Of a stretch of DNA of 9,157 bases, positions 1 to 6,318 are shown in pieces. This stretch comes from Balneolaceae bacterium. Lineage in GTDB: Bacteria; Bacteroidota; Rhodothermia; Balneolales; Balneolaceae. The position numbers and the translations under genes were made by a program. The notes below the pieces were generated by a model that saw nothing but the letters and a program-made list of their open reading frames with translations, did no database searches and was not told where the DNA came from. How positions within the stretch are numbered: position 1 is the stretch's first letter; each line of letters begins with the position of its first letter. The DNA lies in assembly GCA_007123785.1 (NCBI GenBank), contig SLGL01000192.1, positions 1 to 9,157 on the forward strand, read 5' to 3'.

Positions 1-350
1 CAAGTAAAGTATGACCAGTACTTGCTATTTAAAAAATATAGTTCACTGTTGACCTTAAATCTGTTTTCAAAAAAATAAAAATCTCATTATAAATCTACTA
101 CATATTGACGCGCAAACAACATTAATATTCTTTAATGTTGTAGTTTTCTCTTGGAAGTTGATCTGTGTGGAAGTTTATAATATTACAGTAGTTGTTATTT
201 TAAAATTGGGCTTTACTTTGTTTTATAGAAAATGTGTATAGATACCTCATCACTTCGATCGGTCCGCGCGACGACAACTTTATTCAGAAATGAATTATGG
301 CATGAAAAACAATTGGTGCTAAAAGATTGTCGAATTTGGCAGAAAATCTT
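1..350. other. AT-rich stretch without a recognisable gene
   Basis: This gene-less stretch lies downstream of the leftward lycopene cyclase gene. It is AT-rich with stops in all frames. One plus-strand frame stays open from the left edge for 25 codons to a TAA at 76-78, so the tail of a gene entering from the left cannot be excluded; an opening this short is expected by chance and I recognise nothing in the peptide. The stretch also contains a 10-bp hairpin (116-141, listed separately) and a short GC-rich island around 257-276. No tRNA cloverleaf or strong promoter is evident. Confidence 0.6.
116..141. repeat. Perfect 10-bp inverted repeat (hairpin)
   Basis: The arms ACAACATTAA (116-125) and TTAATGTTGT (132-141) are exact reverse complements around a six-base loop. 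The stem is AT-rich, so it would be weak as RNA. On the plus strand it is followed by a short broken T-run (TTTTCTCTT), so it could be a poor terminator for a gene lying left of the window. It could also be a protein-binding palindrome. It is about 210 bases beyond the crtY stop, which makes it an unlikely crtY terminator. The pairing is certain; the function is unknown. Confidence 0.4.
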
Positions 351-1529
351 TCAAGCCCCGAGAAAAATTCGATGTTTCATCTTGTAAATAGATCTGAAAA
401 AGGGCATATAACTTAACTTACTGAATATGGAGAGTTCTTCAGAAATGGAGGTTTCTTCATTCAGGAATCTGAGTACAAGATCGAAAGAATTTTTTTTAAA
501 TAGCTGACCAAAAATCTCCACAGCCTGTTCCGTTTCATGCTGAAGCAAGTAGAGCATCATGATATCATACACACGAAAACGGTATGAAGATACCGGATAA
601 TCGGGGAGAGGAGCATTATATTCGAGAGATTTCACGATTAGACGACACCGGTCATGAATTCTTGAAAATGTGTATCCGGTCGTGGCCTTGGTGAATCCGC
701 CTGCTGTACCGATGTTCAAAACCCGTTCACAGTACCATTGTGCATATTTCCGGTCTTCCATCGGTACTACACCTGTTTCTCTTCGTGTGATGGTGTAATC
801 TTTTTTATCCAGATAATATTTATTAGAGAGATAGTTTCGTAGTTCATTTTCATACTCTTCCTCAGAAAGTGTATCGGGTGAAAAAAGTGTGTACTCTACA
901 AGAGCACTATTTTCTGAATAAGGTAGCAGATAAAAGAAAGTGGCACCCTCTCTCTGTGCTACGTTAAAGTCCATGAGCAGTGCTTTATCTGGATTGAACA
1001 TTTTCAGGGTGGTTTCAATTTCCCATCCAGTAAAATGCTGCAGCAAAGAAAGATCACAGACGGAATTATGGAAATCAGGTGGGAGCAACGCACTTTGAAA
1101 AATCCAGAATGCTGAAAAACTTCCTTCACCTGTATGAACAACACCTTTTTCACCGGAGTTTGTAAATCCCTGAATCTCCGTTTCGATTAACTCTACCTGG
1201 TGATTTAATTTTGCTAATTCAAGAATTTCAGAGGAGTAATCAAGACTTCGAATACAATGATATTTTTTTTGGGTAAGTGCACCGTTGATCGTTTCACTTT
1301 TTGTAATGACTTCAAGTTCATTCCATGTATGATGAATCAGGTGGTTTGTTGGGTGATTCCCGTCACTCCAGAAGCACCATGTTTTACTGTCTGTCGGCTC
1401 CAGATTTTTATCAATCAGGAGAACTCTTTTTTTCTTCAGTTTTTCAGATTGCAGGATATACCAGAGCAGGGTAAGCCCGGAGGCTCCGGCACCAGCTATT
1501 ATTATATCAAACTGCTGTTCTGAGTGCAT
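351..1529 (-). CDS. crtY: Lycopene cyclase (CrtY-type, FAD-dependent)
   Basis: Predicted to cyclise the ends of lycopene to beta-ionone rings, giving gamma- then beta-carotene, using bound FAD in a non-redox role at the membrane. The 392-residue length fits the CrtY family. Visible motifs are the N-terminal dinucleotide fold GAGASG (residues 13-18) with the acidic end of the second strand at D40, TWCFW (50-54), MDFNVAQ (186-192), a run ending ALVEYTLFS (209-217), ETGVVPM (251-257), and the C-terminal flavin segment NIGTAGGFTKATTGYTF (272-288). The order and wording match Bacteroidota-type lycopene cyclases as I know them. The ATG at 1529 places the flavin fold at the expected distance from the N-terminus, although no Shine-Dalgarno is visible. 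The gene stands alone: no phytoene synthase, desaturase or rhodopsin gene adjoins it here. The product could feed a carotenoid pigment or a retinal pathway; the window does not decide. Function is assigned by motif recognition only. Confidence 0.9.
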   Translation of the reverse strand: MHSEQQFDIIIAGAGASGLTLLWYILQSEKLKKKRVLLIDKNLEPTDSKTWCFWSDGNHPTNHLIHHTWNELEVITKSETINGALTQKKYHCIRSLDYSSEILELAKLNHQVELIETEIQGFTNSGEKGVVHTGEGSFSAFWIFQSALLPPDFHNSVCDLSLLQHFTGWEIETTLKMFNPDKALLMDFNVAQREGATFFYLLPYSENSALVEYTLFSPDTLSEEEYENELRNYLSNKYYLDKKDYTITRRETGVVPMEDRKYAQWYCERVLNIGTAGGFTKATTGYTFSRIHDRCRLIVKSLEYNAPLPDYPVSSYRFRVYDIMMLYLLQHETEQAVEIFGQLFKKNSFDLVLRFLNEETSISEELSIFSKLSYMPFFRSIYKMKHRIFLGA

Positions 1530-1576
1530 GAGAAAGTGTTTATTTAACGTGAGTTCGATCTAAGAATTTGTAAAAA

Positions 1577-1626
1577 AAGTCTGCCCTCCTTCGTAAGAGT
1601 CTGCCCCGGCCAATCGGGGGAGGGAC
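1577..1626. repeat. GC-rich intergenic repeat-like patch
   Basis: This short GC-rich island in an AT-rich gap contains the direct repeat AGTCTGCCC at 1578-1586 and 1598-1606. It has several self-complementary parts: CCCCG pairs with CGGGG around a short loop, and CCCTCC pairs with the later GGAGGG. Read on the minus strand it runs AGTCCCT, then GGGGCAG, then CTT(A)CG, then GGCAG. The same elements recur in the same order in the patch at 4119-4186. This resembles the degenerate pyrimidine-rich/GGGGCAG intergenic repeats I associate with Bacteroidota genomes. Whether the copies share ancestry is an inference. Confidence 0.4.
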
Positions 1627-1675
1627 TAATGGGTTGCCAAATTCAATGAAATTATATCGAATTCACGTTTTTTTT

Positions 1676-1713
1676 AAAAAAAAACTCCACCACAAATATA
1701 CATGTGATGGAGC
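1676..1713 (-). terminator. Intrinsic terminator of the GT2/HEAGH unit
   Basis: On the minus strand CTCCATCAC (1712 down to 1704) pairs with GTGGTGGAG (1693 down to 1685) over nine positions, one of them a G-U wobble, around a ten-base loop. Nine consecutive U residues (1684-1676) follow immediately. This is the classic rho-independent layout. On the plus strand the wobble becomes a C-A mismatch and only a short CTTTT follows, so it should act mainly leftward. It lies about 135 bases past the stop of the HEAGH membrane protein gene and before crtY. It should therefore end the two-gene transcript and insulate crtY from it. Confidence 0.75.
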
Positions 1714-1846
1714 TTTTGCCCTAAAGAACAGTCTCAAATATATAGATCCAAAAGATTTAGCATCTAAAGATATTGTGATACTGCTCTCCTTATGTACAAG
1801 TTCTAAGTGTAAACCGGTGCAACAGGGCTGGCGTTCACTAAAAATG

Positions 1847-2464
1847 CTATAAATTTAAATCGAGCCGTACCCGTTCGGTTTTTTTGAACCAAAGCGGTAC
1901 ACTTACAGCAATCAGGTAAAAAAGAATTCCGATACTGACAAAAATCACACCGAATAATCCATCCAGTTCAAGCATATTCCAGTGTCTGAGAAGATTGTGC
2001 CAATCGTGTGCTTCCGGCCCAAGGTTCCCAATCAGTGGTAACTGACGCTGACTCGCATCAGCTGCATAAAATGCAATACTGAACCAGCCGGAGCCGATCA
2101 TATAAAATGCGAACTGTGTGGCTTTAACCAGCTTATTAAACAGTGTGTAGCCAAGAATGAAAACGGGAAACAAAATTTCGTTCAGTGAACCTCCAAGAAT
2201 GGTAATGATTCGGTTTCCGAAAACACTGAAAAAGGTATGACCGGCTTCATGAACAATGAGAAGCAGGTTTCTCATCATAAACTTTTCGACATTCACCGGA
2301 AAAGGAAAAGAATAGCTGATGCTGAAGAAGATATTGTAGTTGAGCGTAAGGTGTGCCTGATGAATATGATAACCGATGAAAGGCAATAGAACGATCGAAA
2401 ACCACCATTTTTTCAAAAACTCCTGCCAGTCTACCTGAATCATATGTTTTTTATTTCGTGCCAT
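1847..2464 (-). CDS. HEAGH membrane protein, M50-like putative metallopeptidase
   Basis: A 205-residue polytopic membrane protein of uncertain function. Hydrophobic stretches lie near residues 22-33, 66-71, 85-106, 115-135 and 170-192. The key motif is HEAGH (72-76), an HExxH zinc-binding signature at the end of a hydrophobic run, followed by a glycine-rich LGGSLNE. Further along are D136 in an Asp-Ala-Ser-Gln context, LPLIGNLG, and HDW (153-155). As I recall, this combination marks a family of small bacterial membrane proteins distantly like M50 site-2 proteases. D136 or H153/D154 could be the third metal ligand, but that is inference. Proteolytic activity is not established. The gene overlaps the upstream glycosyltransferase by 25 bases and probably shares its transcript. 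The ATG at 2464 is chosen because AGGGGA lies eight bases upstream. The alternative ATG at 2443 would overlap the glycosyltransferase stop as ATGA and give 198 residues. Confidence 0.7.
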   Translation of the reverse strand: MARNKKHMIQVDWQEFLKKWWFSIVLLPFIGYHIHQAHLTLNYNIFFSISYSFPFPVNVEKFMMRNLLLIVHEAGHTFFSVFGNRIITILGGSLNEILFPVFILGYTLFNKLVKATQFAFYMIGSGWFSIAFYAADASQRQLPLIGNLGPEAHDWHNLLRHWNMLELDGLFGVIFVSIGILFYLIAVSVPLWFKKTERVRLDLNL

Positions 2465-3468
2465 GTTTTCTTTCCCCTGAGAAAAAAGTCAGTTATAATC
2501 AGCCGTGAGTGGATAAGGTAAATAGGGGTGGTGGAAGTGGATGATCTTTTCAACTCTTTTCGTTTTTGAAGCAGATCAAGCAGCATAAAGTAATAGGAAT
2601 AGTGTGATTGAATAACTGCCAAGGTATGTTTGGGTTTTCCTTTGAGCAGAAACTGAATTCCTGCGATACCATCTAAAACCAGGCGAAGAAAAATTTTAGG
2701 GAGAGGTGCTGTATCAAGGTTTTTTGTGAGCATACAGAGGCTGTTTCTGAAATTGTAAAAAACCTTCCGGGATGAATCGACCGGCAGGGAGCCACCGCCA
2801 AGATGGTAGACTATACTTTCCGGTTCATACATAATTTTGCGCCCCATCTTCAGACAACGCCAGCAAAGATCGATCTCCTCCATGTGAAATTCAAAACTAT
2901 CATCGAACCCTCCGCTCTTCAGGAAAAGTTCTTTTTTGATTGCCAGGGCCGCACCCGAAGCCCAGAAAATTTCAGTGCGTTTATCGTACTGTTCGTTATC
3001 TTTTTCAATATGATCAAAAATGCGTCCGCGGCAGAAAGGATAGCCCAGCCAATCGATCATTCCTCCGGCTGCTCCGGCATATTCAAATAGTTCCGGGTCC
3101 CGGTAGGATCGTATTTTAGGCTGGATAATTGAAGCCTCTGTTTCTGTAAATGCACGATTTAACCCGTGAAGCCAGTTAGTGTCCGTTTTAACATCATTGT
3201 TCAGAAACACAAGTACTTCGCCACGGGCATATTTAACAGCTTTGTTGTTACCGGCTGCGTATCCGAAATTTTTGTCGAAAGTGACAATCCGACACTGCGG
3301 GTAGTGCTTTCTTATCCACTCCACACTACCATCGGTTGAGTTATTGTTGGCAATAACAATTTCAAAATTGGTGTATTCGGTAGCTCCTACAGAAGGTAAA
3401 AATGTTTTCAAGTGATGAAGTGCATTCCAGGTAACGATAATGATGCTGAATGAAATGTTAAAAATCAT
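2440..3468 (-). CDS. Family 2 glycosyltransferase (rhamnosyltransferase-like)
   Basis: Predicted GT-A fold enzyme moving a sugar from a nucleotide-sugar donor onto a growing surface glycan (O-antigen, capsule or exopolysaccharide) at the inner face of the cytoplasmic membrane. Visible motifs are SIIIVTWNA (8-16), NNNSTDGS (41-48), GYAAGNN (69-75), the metal/donor site NND (90-92, in place of DxD), ASGAA (170-174) and the acceptor-side acidic motif EEIDLCWR (197-204), followed by YHLGGGS (221-227). This pattern is typical of WbbL/RfbF-like enzymes annotated as rhamnosyltransferases. The sugar specificity cannot be read from sequence. At 342 residues it is family-sized. C-terminal hydrophobic stretches (about 255-275 and 288-300) suggest membrane association. 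It is the first gene of the leftward unit. Its stop TGA overlaps the HEAGH protein gene, suggesting translational coupling. No strong ribosome site precedes the ATG at 3468. Confidence 0.88.
   Translation of the reverse strand: MIFNISFSIIIVTWNALHHLKTFLPSVGATEYTNFEIVIANNNSTDGSVEWIRKHYPQCRIVTFDKNFGYAAGNNKAVKYARGEVLVFLNNDVKTDTNWLHGLNRAFTETEASIIQPKIRSYRDPELFEYAGAAGGMIDWLGYPFCRGRIFDHIEKDNEQYDKRTEIFWASGAALAIKKELFLKSGGFDDSFEFHMEEIDLCWRCLKMGRKIMYEPESIVYHLGGGSLPVDSSRKVFYNFRNSLCMLTKNLDTAPLPKIFLRLVLDGIAGIQFLLKGKPKHTLAVIQSHYSYYFMLLDLLQKRKELKRSSTSTTPIYLIHSRLIITDFFLRGKKTWHEIKNI
2470..2478 (-). promoter_or_regulatory. Shine-Dalgarno supporting the ATG at 2464
   Basis: Read on the minus strand, AGGGGAAAG lies inside the 3' end of the glycosyltransferase gene and places AGGGGA eight bases before the ATG at 2464. 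It is the clearest purine-rich ribosome site I see in the window. It favours the longer HEAGH protein over the start at 2443, which has no such site but shows an ATGA overlap. Confidence 0.5.
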
Positions 3469-3512
3469 GGATTGAGGTTAGTTTCGTTATAACAAAAGGG
3501 ACCGAAAAAGTT

Positions 3513-3540
3513 TTGCAAGCTTGTTCATGTTTCCTATCAT
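3513..3540 (+). promoter_or_regulatory. Possible promoter of the metallophosphoesterase gene
   Basis: TTGCAA (3513-3518) and TATCAT (3535-3540) are separated by 16 bases. They match the sigma-70 -35 and -10 consensus at four and five of six positions. Transcription would begin near 3547 and leave a leader of about 18 bases before the ATG at 3565. The 96-base gap is shared with the divergent glycosyltransferase gene, whose own promoter I cannot pick out. Major sigma factors of Bacteroidota prefer a different -33/-7 pattern, so this is a weak call. Confidence 0.3.
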
Positions 3541-3564
3541 CCGAGAGCGAAAATTTATAGCGGC

Positions 3565-4074
3565 ATGATAAAGATAGGACTTATATCAGACACTCATAAT
3601 TATCTCGACCCCCAAATCGCCGAATATTTCTCCGACAGGGATGAAATCTGGCATGCCGGGGACTTTGGTGAGATAACGATCGCCAGGGATCTTGAAAAAA
3701 TAGCACCTGTAATAGGTGTTTACGGTAATATCGATGGACAGGATATCCGCCAGGAGTTTCCATTACACCAACGGTTTGAACGGGAAGGGATTGATGTATG
3801 GATGACACATATCGGAGGAATTCCCGGCCGCTACTGTCTCCCAATCCGTGAAGAAATTGAAAACAACACACCGAATCTTTTTATCTGTGGACATTCTCAC
3901 ATTTTGAAAATTGCGAGAGATCAGTCTCTCAATAAAATGCTCTATATGAATCCTGGTGCAGCGGGTAAACATGGGTTTCAGGTCTATCGGACAGTTGTTC
4001 GCTTTGCTATTCATAACCAGAAAATACAAGACGTTGAGGTAATCAATCTTGGTAAAATCGGTGTTCCGGCCTGA
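3565..4074 (+). CDS. Metallophosphoesterase, YfcE/MJ0936 family
   Basis: Predicted cytoplasmic di-metal phosphoesterase of the calcineurin-like fold (COG0622 type). The five metal-site blocks are all present in order: DTH (9-11), HAGDF (30-34), GNID (54-57), THIGG (81-85) and GHSH (109-112). N55 is the usual bridging asparagine. The conserved tail MNPGAAG (128-134) also fits. The 169-residue length is normal for YfcE-like proteins. Characterised relatives hydrolyse phosphodiesters such as model aryl substrates, but their cellular substrate is generally unclear, so none is claimed here. It is a single gene, divergent from the glycosyltransferase and convergent with the NTF2-like gene. The ATG at 3565 puts the first metal-binding block at residue 9, as expected. 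No Shine-Dalgarno is evident. Confidence 0.9.
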   Translation: MIKIGLISDTHNYLDPQIAEYFSDRDEIWHAGDFGEITIARDLEKIAPVIGVYGNIDGQDIRQEFPLHQRFEREGIDVWMTHIGGIPGRYCLPIREEIENNTPNLFICGHSHILKIARDQSLNKMLYMNPGAAGKHGFQVYRTVVRFAIHNQKIQDVEVINLGKIGVPA

Positions 4075-4118
4075 CCTGTCTGCATTGTATTTTTCATCAA
4101 GAGATATTTTCCTCAGCA

Positions 4119-4186
4119 AGTCCCTACTACACCACCCACTACGTTGAAACTTCGAGGGGCAGGATGGCTTCGGTGGCAGTCCCTGC
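4119..4186. repeat. Second GC-rich repeat-like patch
   Basis: Located in the convergent gap between the metallophosphoesterase and NTF2-like genes (4075-4303), this patch is bounded by the direct repeat AGTCCCT at 4119-4125 and 4178-4184. Between the copies lie TTCGAGGGGCAG, then GGCTTCGGTGGCAG. GCAGG (4159-4163) can pair with CCTGC (4182-4186), but no T-run follows, so I do not call it a terminator. The order AGTCCCT, GGGGCAG, CTTCG, GGCAG matches the patch at 1577-1626 read on the other strand. No convincing terminator for either flanking gene is visible in this gap. Confidence 0.4.
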
Positions 4187-4303
4187 TATATTACATAACA
4201 CTACCGGGCTGGGCATACCCAAGCATTTTACCATTTCGATTCACCAGTTCAGGTTGCCTGTAGAACCAAAAATATTATACAGATATATAGAGGATGATCT
4301 GTT

Positions 4304-4768
4304 TTATTGTTGAAACGAAGATTGGCGTGCAACAAGTTGCAGCTTCCCATCTCTCAAAATCCAGACATTCAGAAAGAGAAGGTCAGCAGAGGTTTCATTG
4401 CCCTGCATGAGTACATCGAGCGAAACTATTCCCCTTGAAATGGCAAAATCCTCATATATGGTGATATTTTTATCCCGGAATTCAGCGGTTAAAATGGCAG
4501 GATTTCCGGCAGCAGTATTTTCAAGATATTGCTGTTTGGATACAATCACACCCGTGGGCTGATGATAAATAAACTCTTCAGTGAGAAAGATACCAAGTGC
4601 CGAAGTATCTGCTGCAATAATGGCTTCATAACGTTCGATTTCAGCCGTTTGGATCATTTTTTCGGTAATATTAACGGACCCGCTACTATTTTGAGAAAAT
4701 ACAGTGGATGGAAAGAAAAAAAGAATTGTAATACTGACTTTAATGAATCGGAACATAAGATTTCTCAT
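4304..4768 (-). CDS. Exported NTF2-like (DUF4440/SnoaL-type) protein
   Basis: A small protein of 154 residues from the chosen start. Residues 1-25 form a signal peptide: RNLMFRFIK is the basic end, SITILFFFP the hydrophobic core, and STVFSQ a plausible signal peptidase I site. It lacks the lipobox cysteine, so it should be periplasmic or secreted. The mature part fits the cone-shaped NTF2-like fold of DUF4440: a first helix with EIERYEAIIAADTSAL (43-58), FIYHQPTGVIVSKQQYL (66-82), IYEDFAISRGIVSLDVL (104-120), and the closing strands VWILRDGKLQLVARQSS (135-151). Such domains bind small ligands or act as enzymes, so no function is assigned. An in-frame ATG at 4894 would add 42 residues and bury the signal peptide, so I prefer the ATG at 4768, though it has no clear ribosome site. 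It appears to be a single gene. Confidence 0.75.
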   Translation of the reverse strand: MRNLMFRFIKVSITILFFFPSTVFSQNSSGSVNITEKMIQTAEIERYEAIIAADTSALGIFLTEEFIYHQPTGVIVSKQQYLENTAAGNPAILTAEFRDKNITIYEDFAISRGIVSLDVLMQGNETSADLLFLNVWILRDGKLQLVARQSSFQQ

Positions 4769-4979
4769 TTTTGAAAACGTCAAGAATATGATCAAAGGGG
4801 CCTGATAAATATAAATACGGGTGAAAGGAAAATGAATAATATTGTACGATTCTACTCGATTCCATTTTACCTTATCCGATGATTTACCCGTCATTTATTC
4901 GCAGATTTATTTACCGCACTTTAAATGGAAGGCAATTTCGGCTATTTTAAATTTAATTAATCATTGAAGAAAACAAAAT

Positions 4980-6224
4980 ATGCAGAGAAACCAAACCCTG
5001 CTGATTATCGGAAAAGTATGGCCGGAACCGGCATCATCGGCGGCTGGTTCGCGGATGATGCAGCTCATCCGCCTTTTCCAAAATGATGGATGGGAGATAA
5101 CTTTTGTCTCTGCCGCTGCTGAAAGTGAACACGCTGCAGACCTGAAATCAAAGGGAATTGGGACGGCCTCTATTCAGCTTAACAACTCATCCTTTGATCG
5201 TTTCATACAAAAGCTGACTCCCGGAGCCGTGGTATTTGACCGTTTTATGACAGAGGAACAGTTCGGATGGAGAGTTGCCGAATACTGTCCCGGTGCACTC
5301 AGAATACTTGATACTGAGGATCTTCATTGTCTTAGAACAGCCAGGCAAAAAGCATGGAAGTCGGGCTGCGAATTCAAACCTGAACTGCTTCTTAATGAAG
5401 AAACTGCCAAACGTGAGATTGCAAGTATTTTACGGTGTGATCTCTCCCTGATAATTTCAGAGGCGGAAATGGATCTCCTCAAAAATCTTTTTGGAATCGG
5501 GGAGGAATTGATTTATTACATGCCGTTTCTGCTCGACATAAAAAAAACTGAAGAACATCCGGCCTATGATGAGCGAAGCGGGTTCATCTCTATTGGCAAC
5601 TTTCTGCATGAACCGAACTGGAATGCTGTTATTTGGCTAAAAGAAGAGATCTGGCCGCTCATTCGTAAAAACATGCCTGATGCTGAGTTAAATATTTACG
5701 GGTCGTATCCGTCTCAAAAAGTGTTTCAGCTTCATCAGCCTGATGATGGATTTTTTGTGAAGGGGAGGGCCGAGGAGGCTTTGTCCGTGATCAGAAAGGC
5801 ACGCGTACTTTTGGCTCCTTTGCGTTTTGGTGCGGGTCTGAAGGGAAAACTTATTGAGGCGATGCAGTGCGGTACACCGTCGGTCACAACTTCAGTCGGA
5901 GCCGAAGGAATGGCAGGTGAAATGCCTTGGTGCGGATTCATTGAAGATGATGCCGGGTCGTTTGCAAAAGCAGCGTCACGGCTCTGCCAAAATATCGATA
6001 TATGGAACAGCAGCCGGGAAAAAGGGTCCGAAATTTTAAAGAGAAGGTTCCGAAGAGAGTCTTTTGAGAAAAGCTTTTTGGATCGAATTAAGTATTTGCA
6101 ATCGGGGCTAAGGGAACACCGGATGAAAAACTTTATCGGATCAATTTTGATGCATCACACGACTGCGAGCACTAAATATCTGTCTAAGTGGATTGAAGAG
6201 AAGAATCGCCCTGACCGGAAATGA
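4980..6224 (+). CDS. GT-B glycosyltransferase, family 4/1 type
   Basis: A 414-residue cytoplasmic or membrane-associated sugar transferase with the two-domain GT-B layout. The N-terminal acceptor half opens with LLIIGKVWPEPASSAAGSR (7-25), a start I associate with Bacteroidota glycosyltransferases. The C-terminal donor half begins near ISIGNFLHEPNWNAV (203-217) and contains the nucleotide-sugar motif APLRFGAGLKGKLIEAM (279-295) followed by CGTPSVTTSVGAEGM (297-311). The E-x7-E-like pattern is not canonical: E293 is present, with E309 in the GAEG turn. Donor and acceptor cannot be inferred. It is transcribed alone, divergent from the NTF2-like gene and convergent with mutS2. The ATG at 4980 begins immediately before the first beta strand and is preceded by a weak purine-rich GAAGAAAAC. 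It may share a surface-glycan pathway with the family 2 enzyme at 2440-3468, but their transcription units are separate. Confidence 0.85.
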   Translation: MQRNQTLLIIGKVWPEPASSAAGSRMMQLIRLFQNDGWEITFVSAAAESEHAADLKSKGIGTASIQLNNSSFDRFIQKLTPGAVVFDRFMTEEQFGWRVAEYCPGALRILDTEDLHCLRTARQKAWKSGCEFKPELLLNEETAKREIASILRCDLSLIISEAEMDLLKNLFGIGEELIYYMPFLLDIKKTEEHPAYDERSGFISIGNFLHEPNWNAVIWLKEEIWPLIRKNMPDAELNIYGSYPSQKVFQLHQPDDGFFVKGRAEEALSVIRKARVLLAPLRFGAGLKGKLIEAMQCGTPSVTTSVGAEGMAGEMPWCGFIEDDAGSFAKAASRLCQNIDIWNSSREKGSEILKRRFRRESFEKSFLDRIKYLQSGLREHRMKNFIGSILMHHTTASTKYLSKWIEEKNRPDRK

Positions 6225-6318
6225 AGCCTGTTTTACAGATCCCAAATTTGGTTTATAAATTATAATAAATCAAAAAAATTACATAACGTATAATTTAAGT
6301 GCATTGATATTCGGGCAT
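6225..6318. other. Convergent AT-rich gap, no strong terminator
   Basis: This 94-base gap separates the stops of the GT-B glycosyltransferase and mutS2 genes. It has a short perfect palindrome, CCAAATTTGG, and loosely self-complementary AT-rich sequence further right. There is no GC-rich stem with a T-run in either direction. The two convergent transcripts may therefore overlap or end in another way. Confidence 0.45.

Larger units (their letters stand above)
1530..1846. other. Gene-less gap with repeat remnant and terminator
   Basis: This 317-base gap separates the crtY start from the stop of the HEAGH membrane protein gene, both on the minus strand. It contains a GC-rich repeat-like patch (1577-1626) and a minus-strand terminator (1676-1713), both listed separately. 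A 72-codon plus-strand frame (1634-1852) crosses the terminator and has no recognisable family, so I do not call it a gene. The crtY promoter should lie in roughly 1530-1600, but I cannot identify convincing -35/-10 or Bacteroidota -33/-7 elements. Confidence 0.6.

Noticed and set aside
1..78. Open plus-strand frame of 25 codons from the left edge ending in TAA
   Set aside because: An opening this short is expected by chance in any frame and the peptide shows no recognisable family; noted only as a possible gene tail.
330..372. Inverted repeat TCGAATTT/AAATTCGA spanning the crtY stop
   Set aside because: The arms are AT-rich, only eight bases, with a 27-base loop and no following T-run, so it is not a credible terminator.
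1634..1852. 72-codon plus-strand frame between crtY and the HEAGH protein gene
   Set aside because: It runs through the strong minus-strand terminator and its poly-A/T tract, overlaps the neighbouring gene's stop, has no recognisable domain and has no ribosome site.
3763..4119. 118-codon minus-strand frame opposite the metallophosphoesterase gene
   Set aside because: It is a shadow of a gene with all five metal-site motifs intact on the other strand and has no family resemblance itself.
6225..6318. Possible bidirectional terminator between the GT-B glycosyltransferase and mutS2
   Set aside because: Only short AT-rich palindromes are present; there is no GC-rich stem followed by a T-run.
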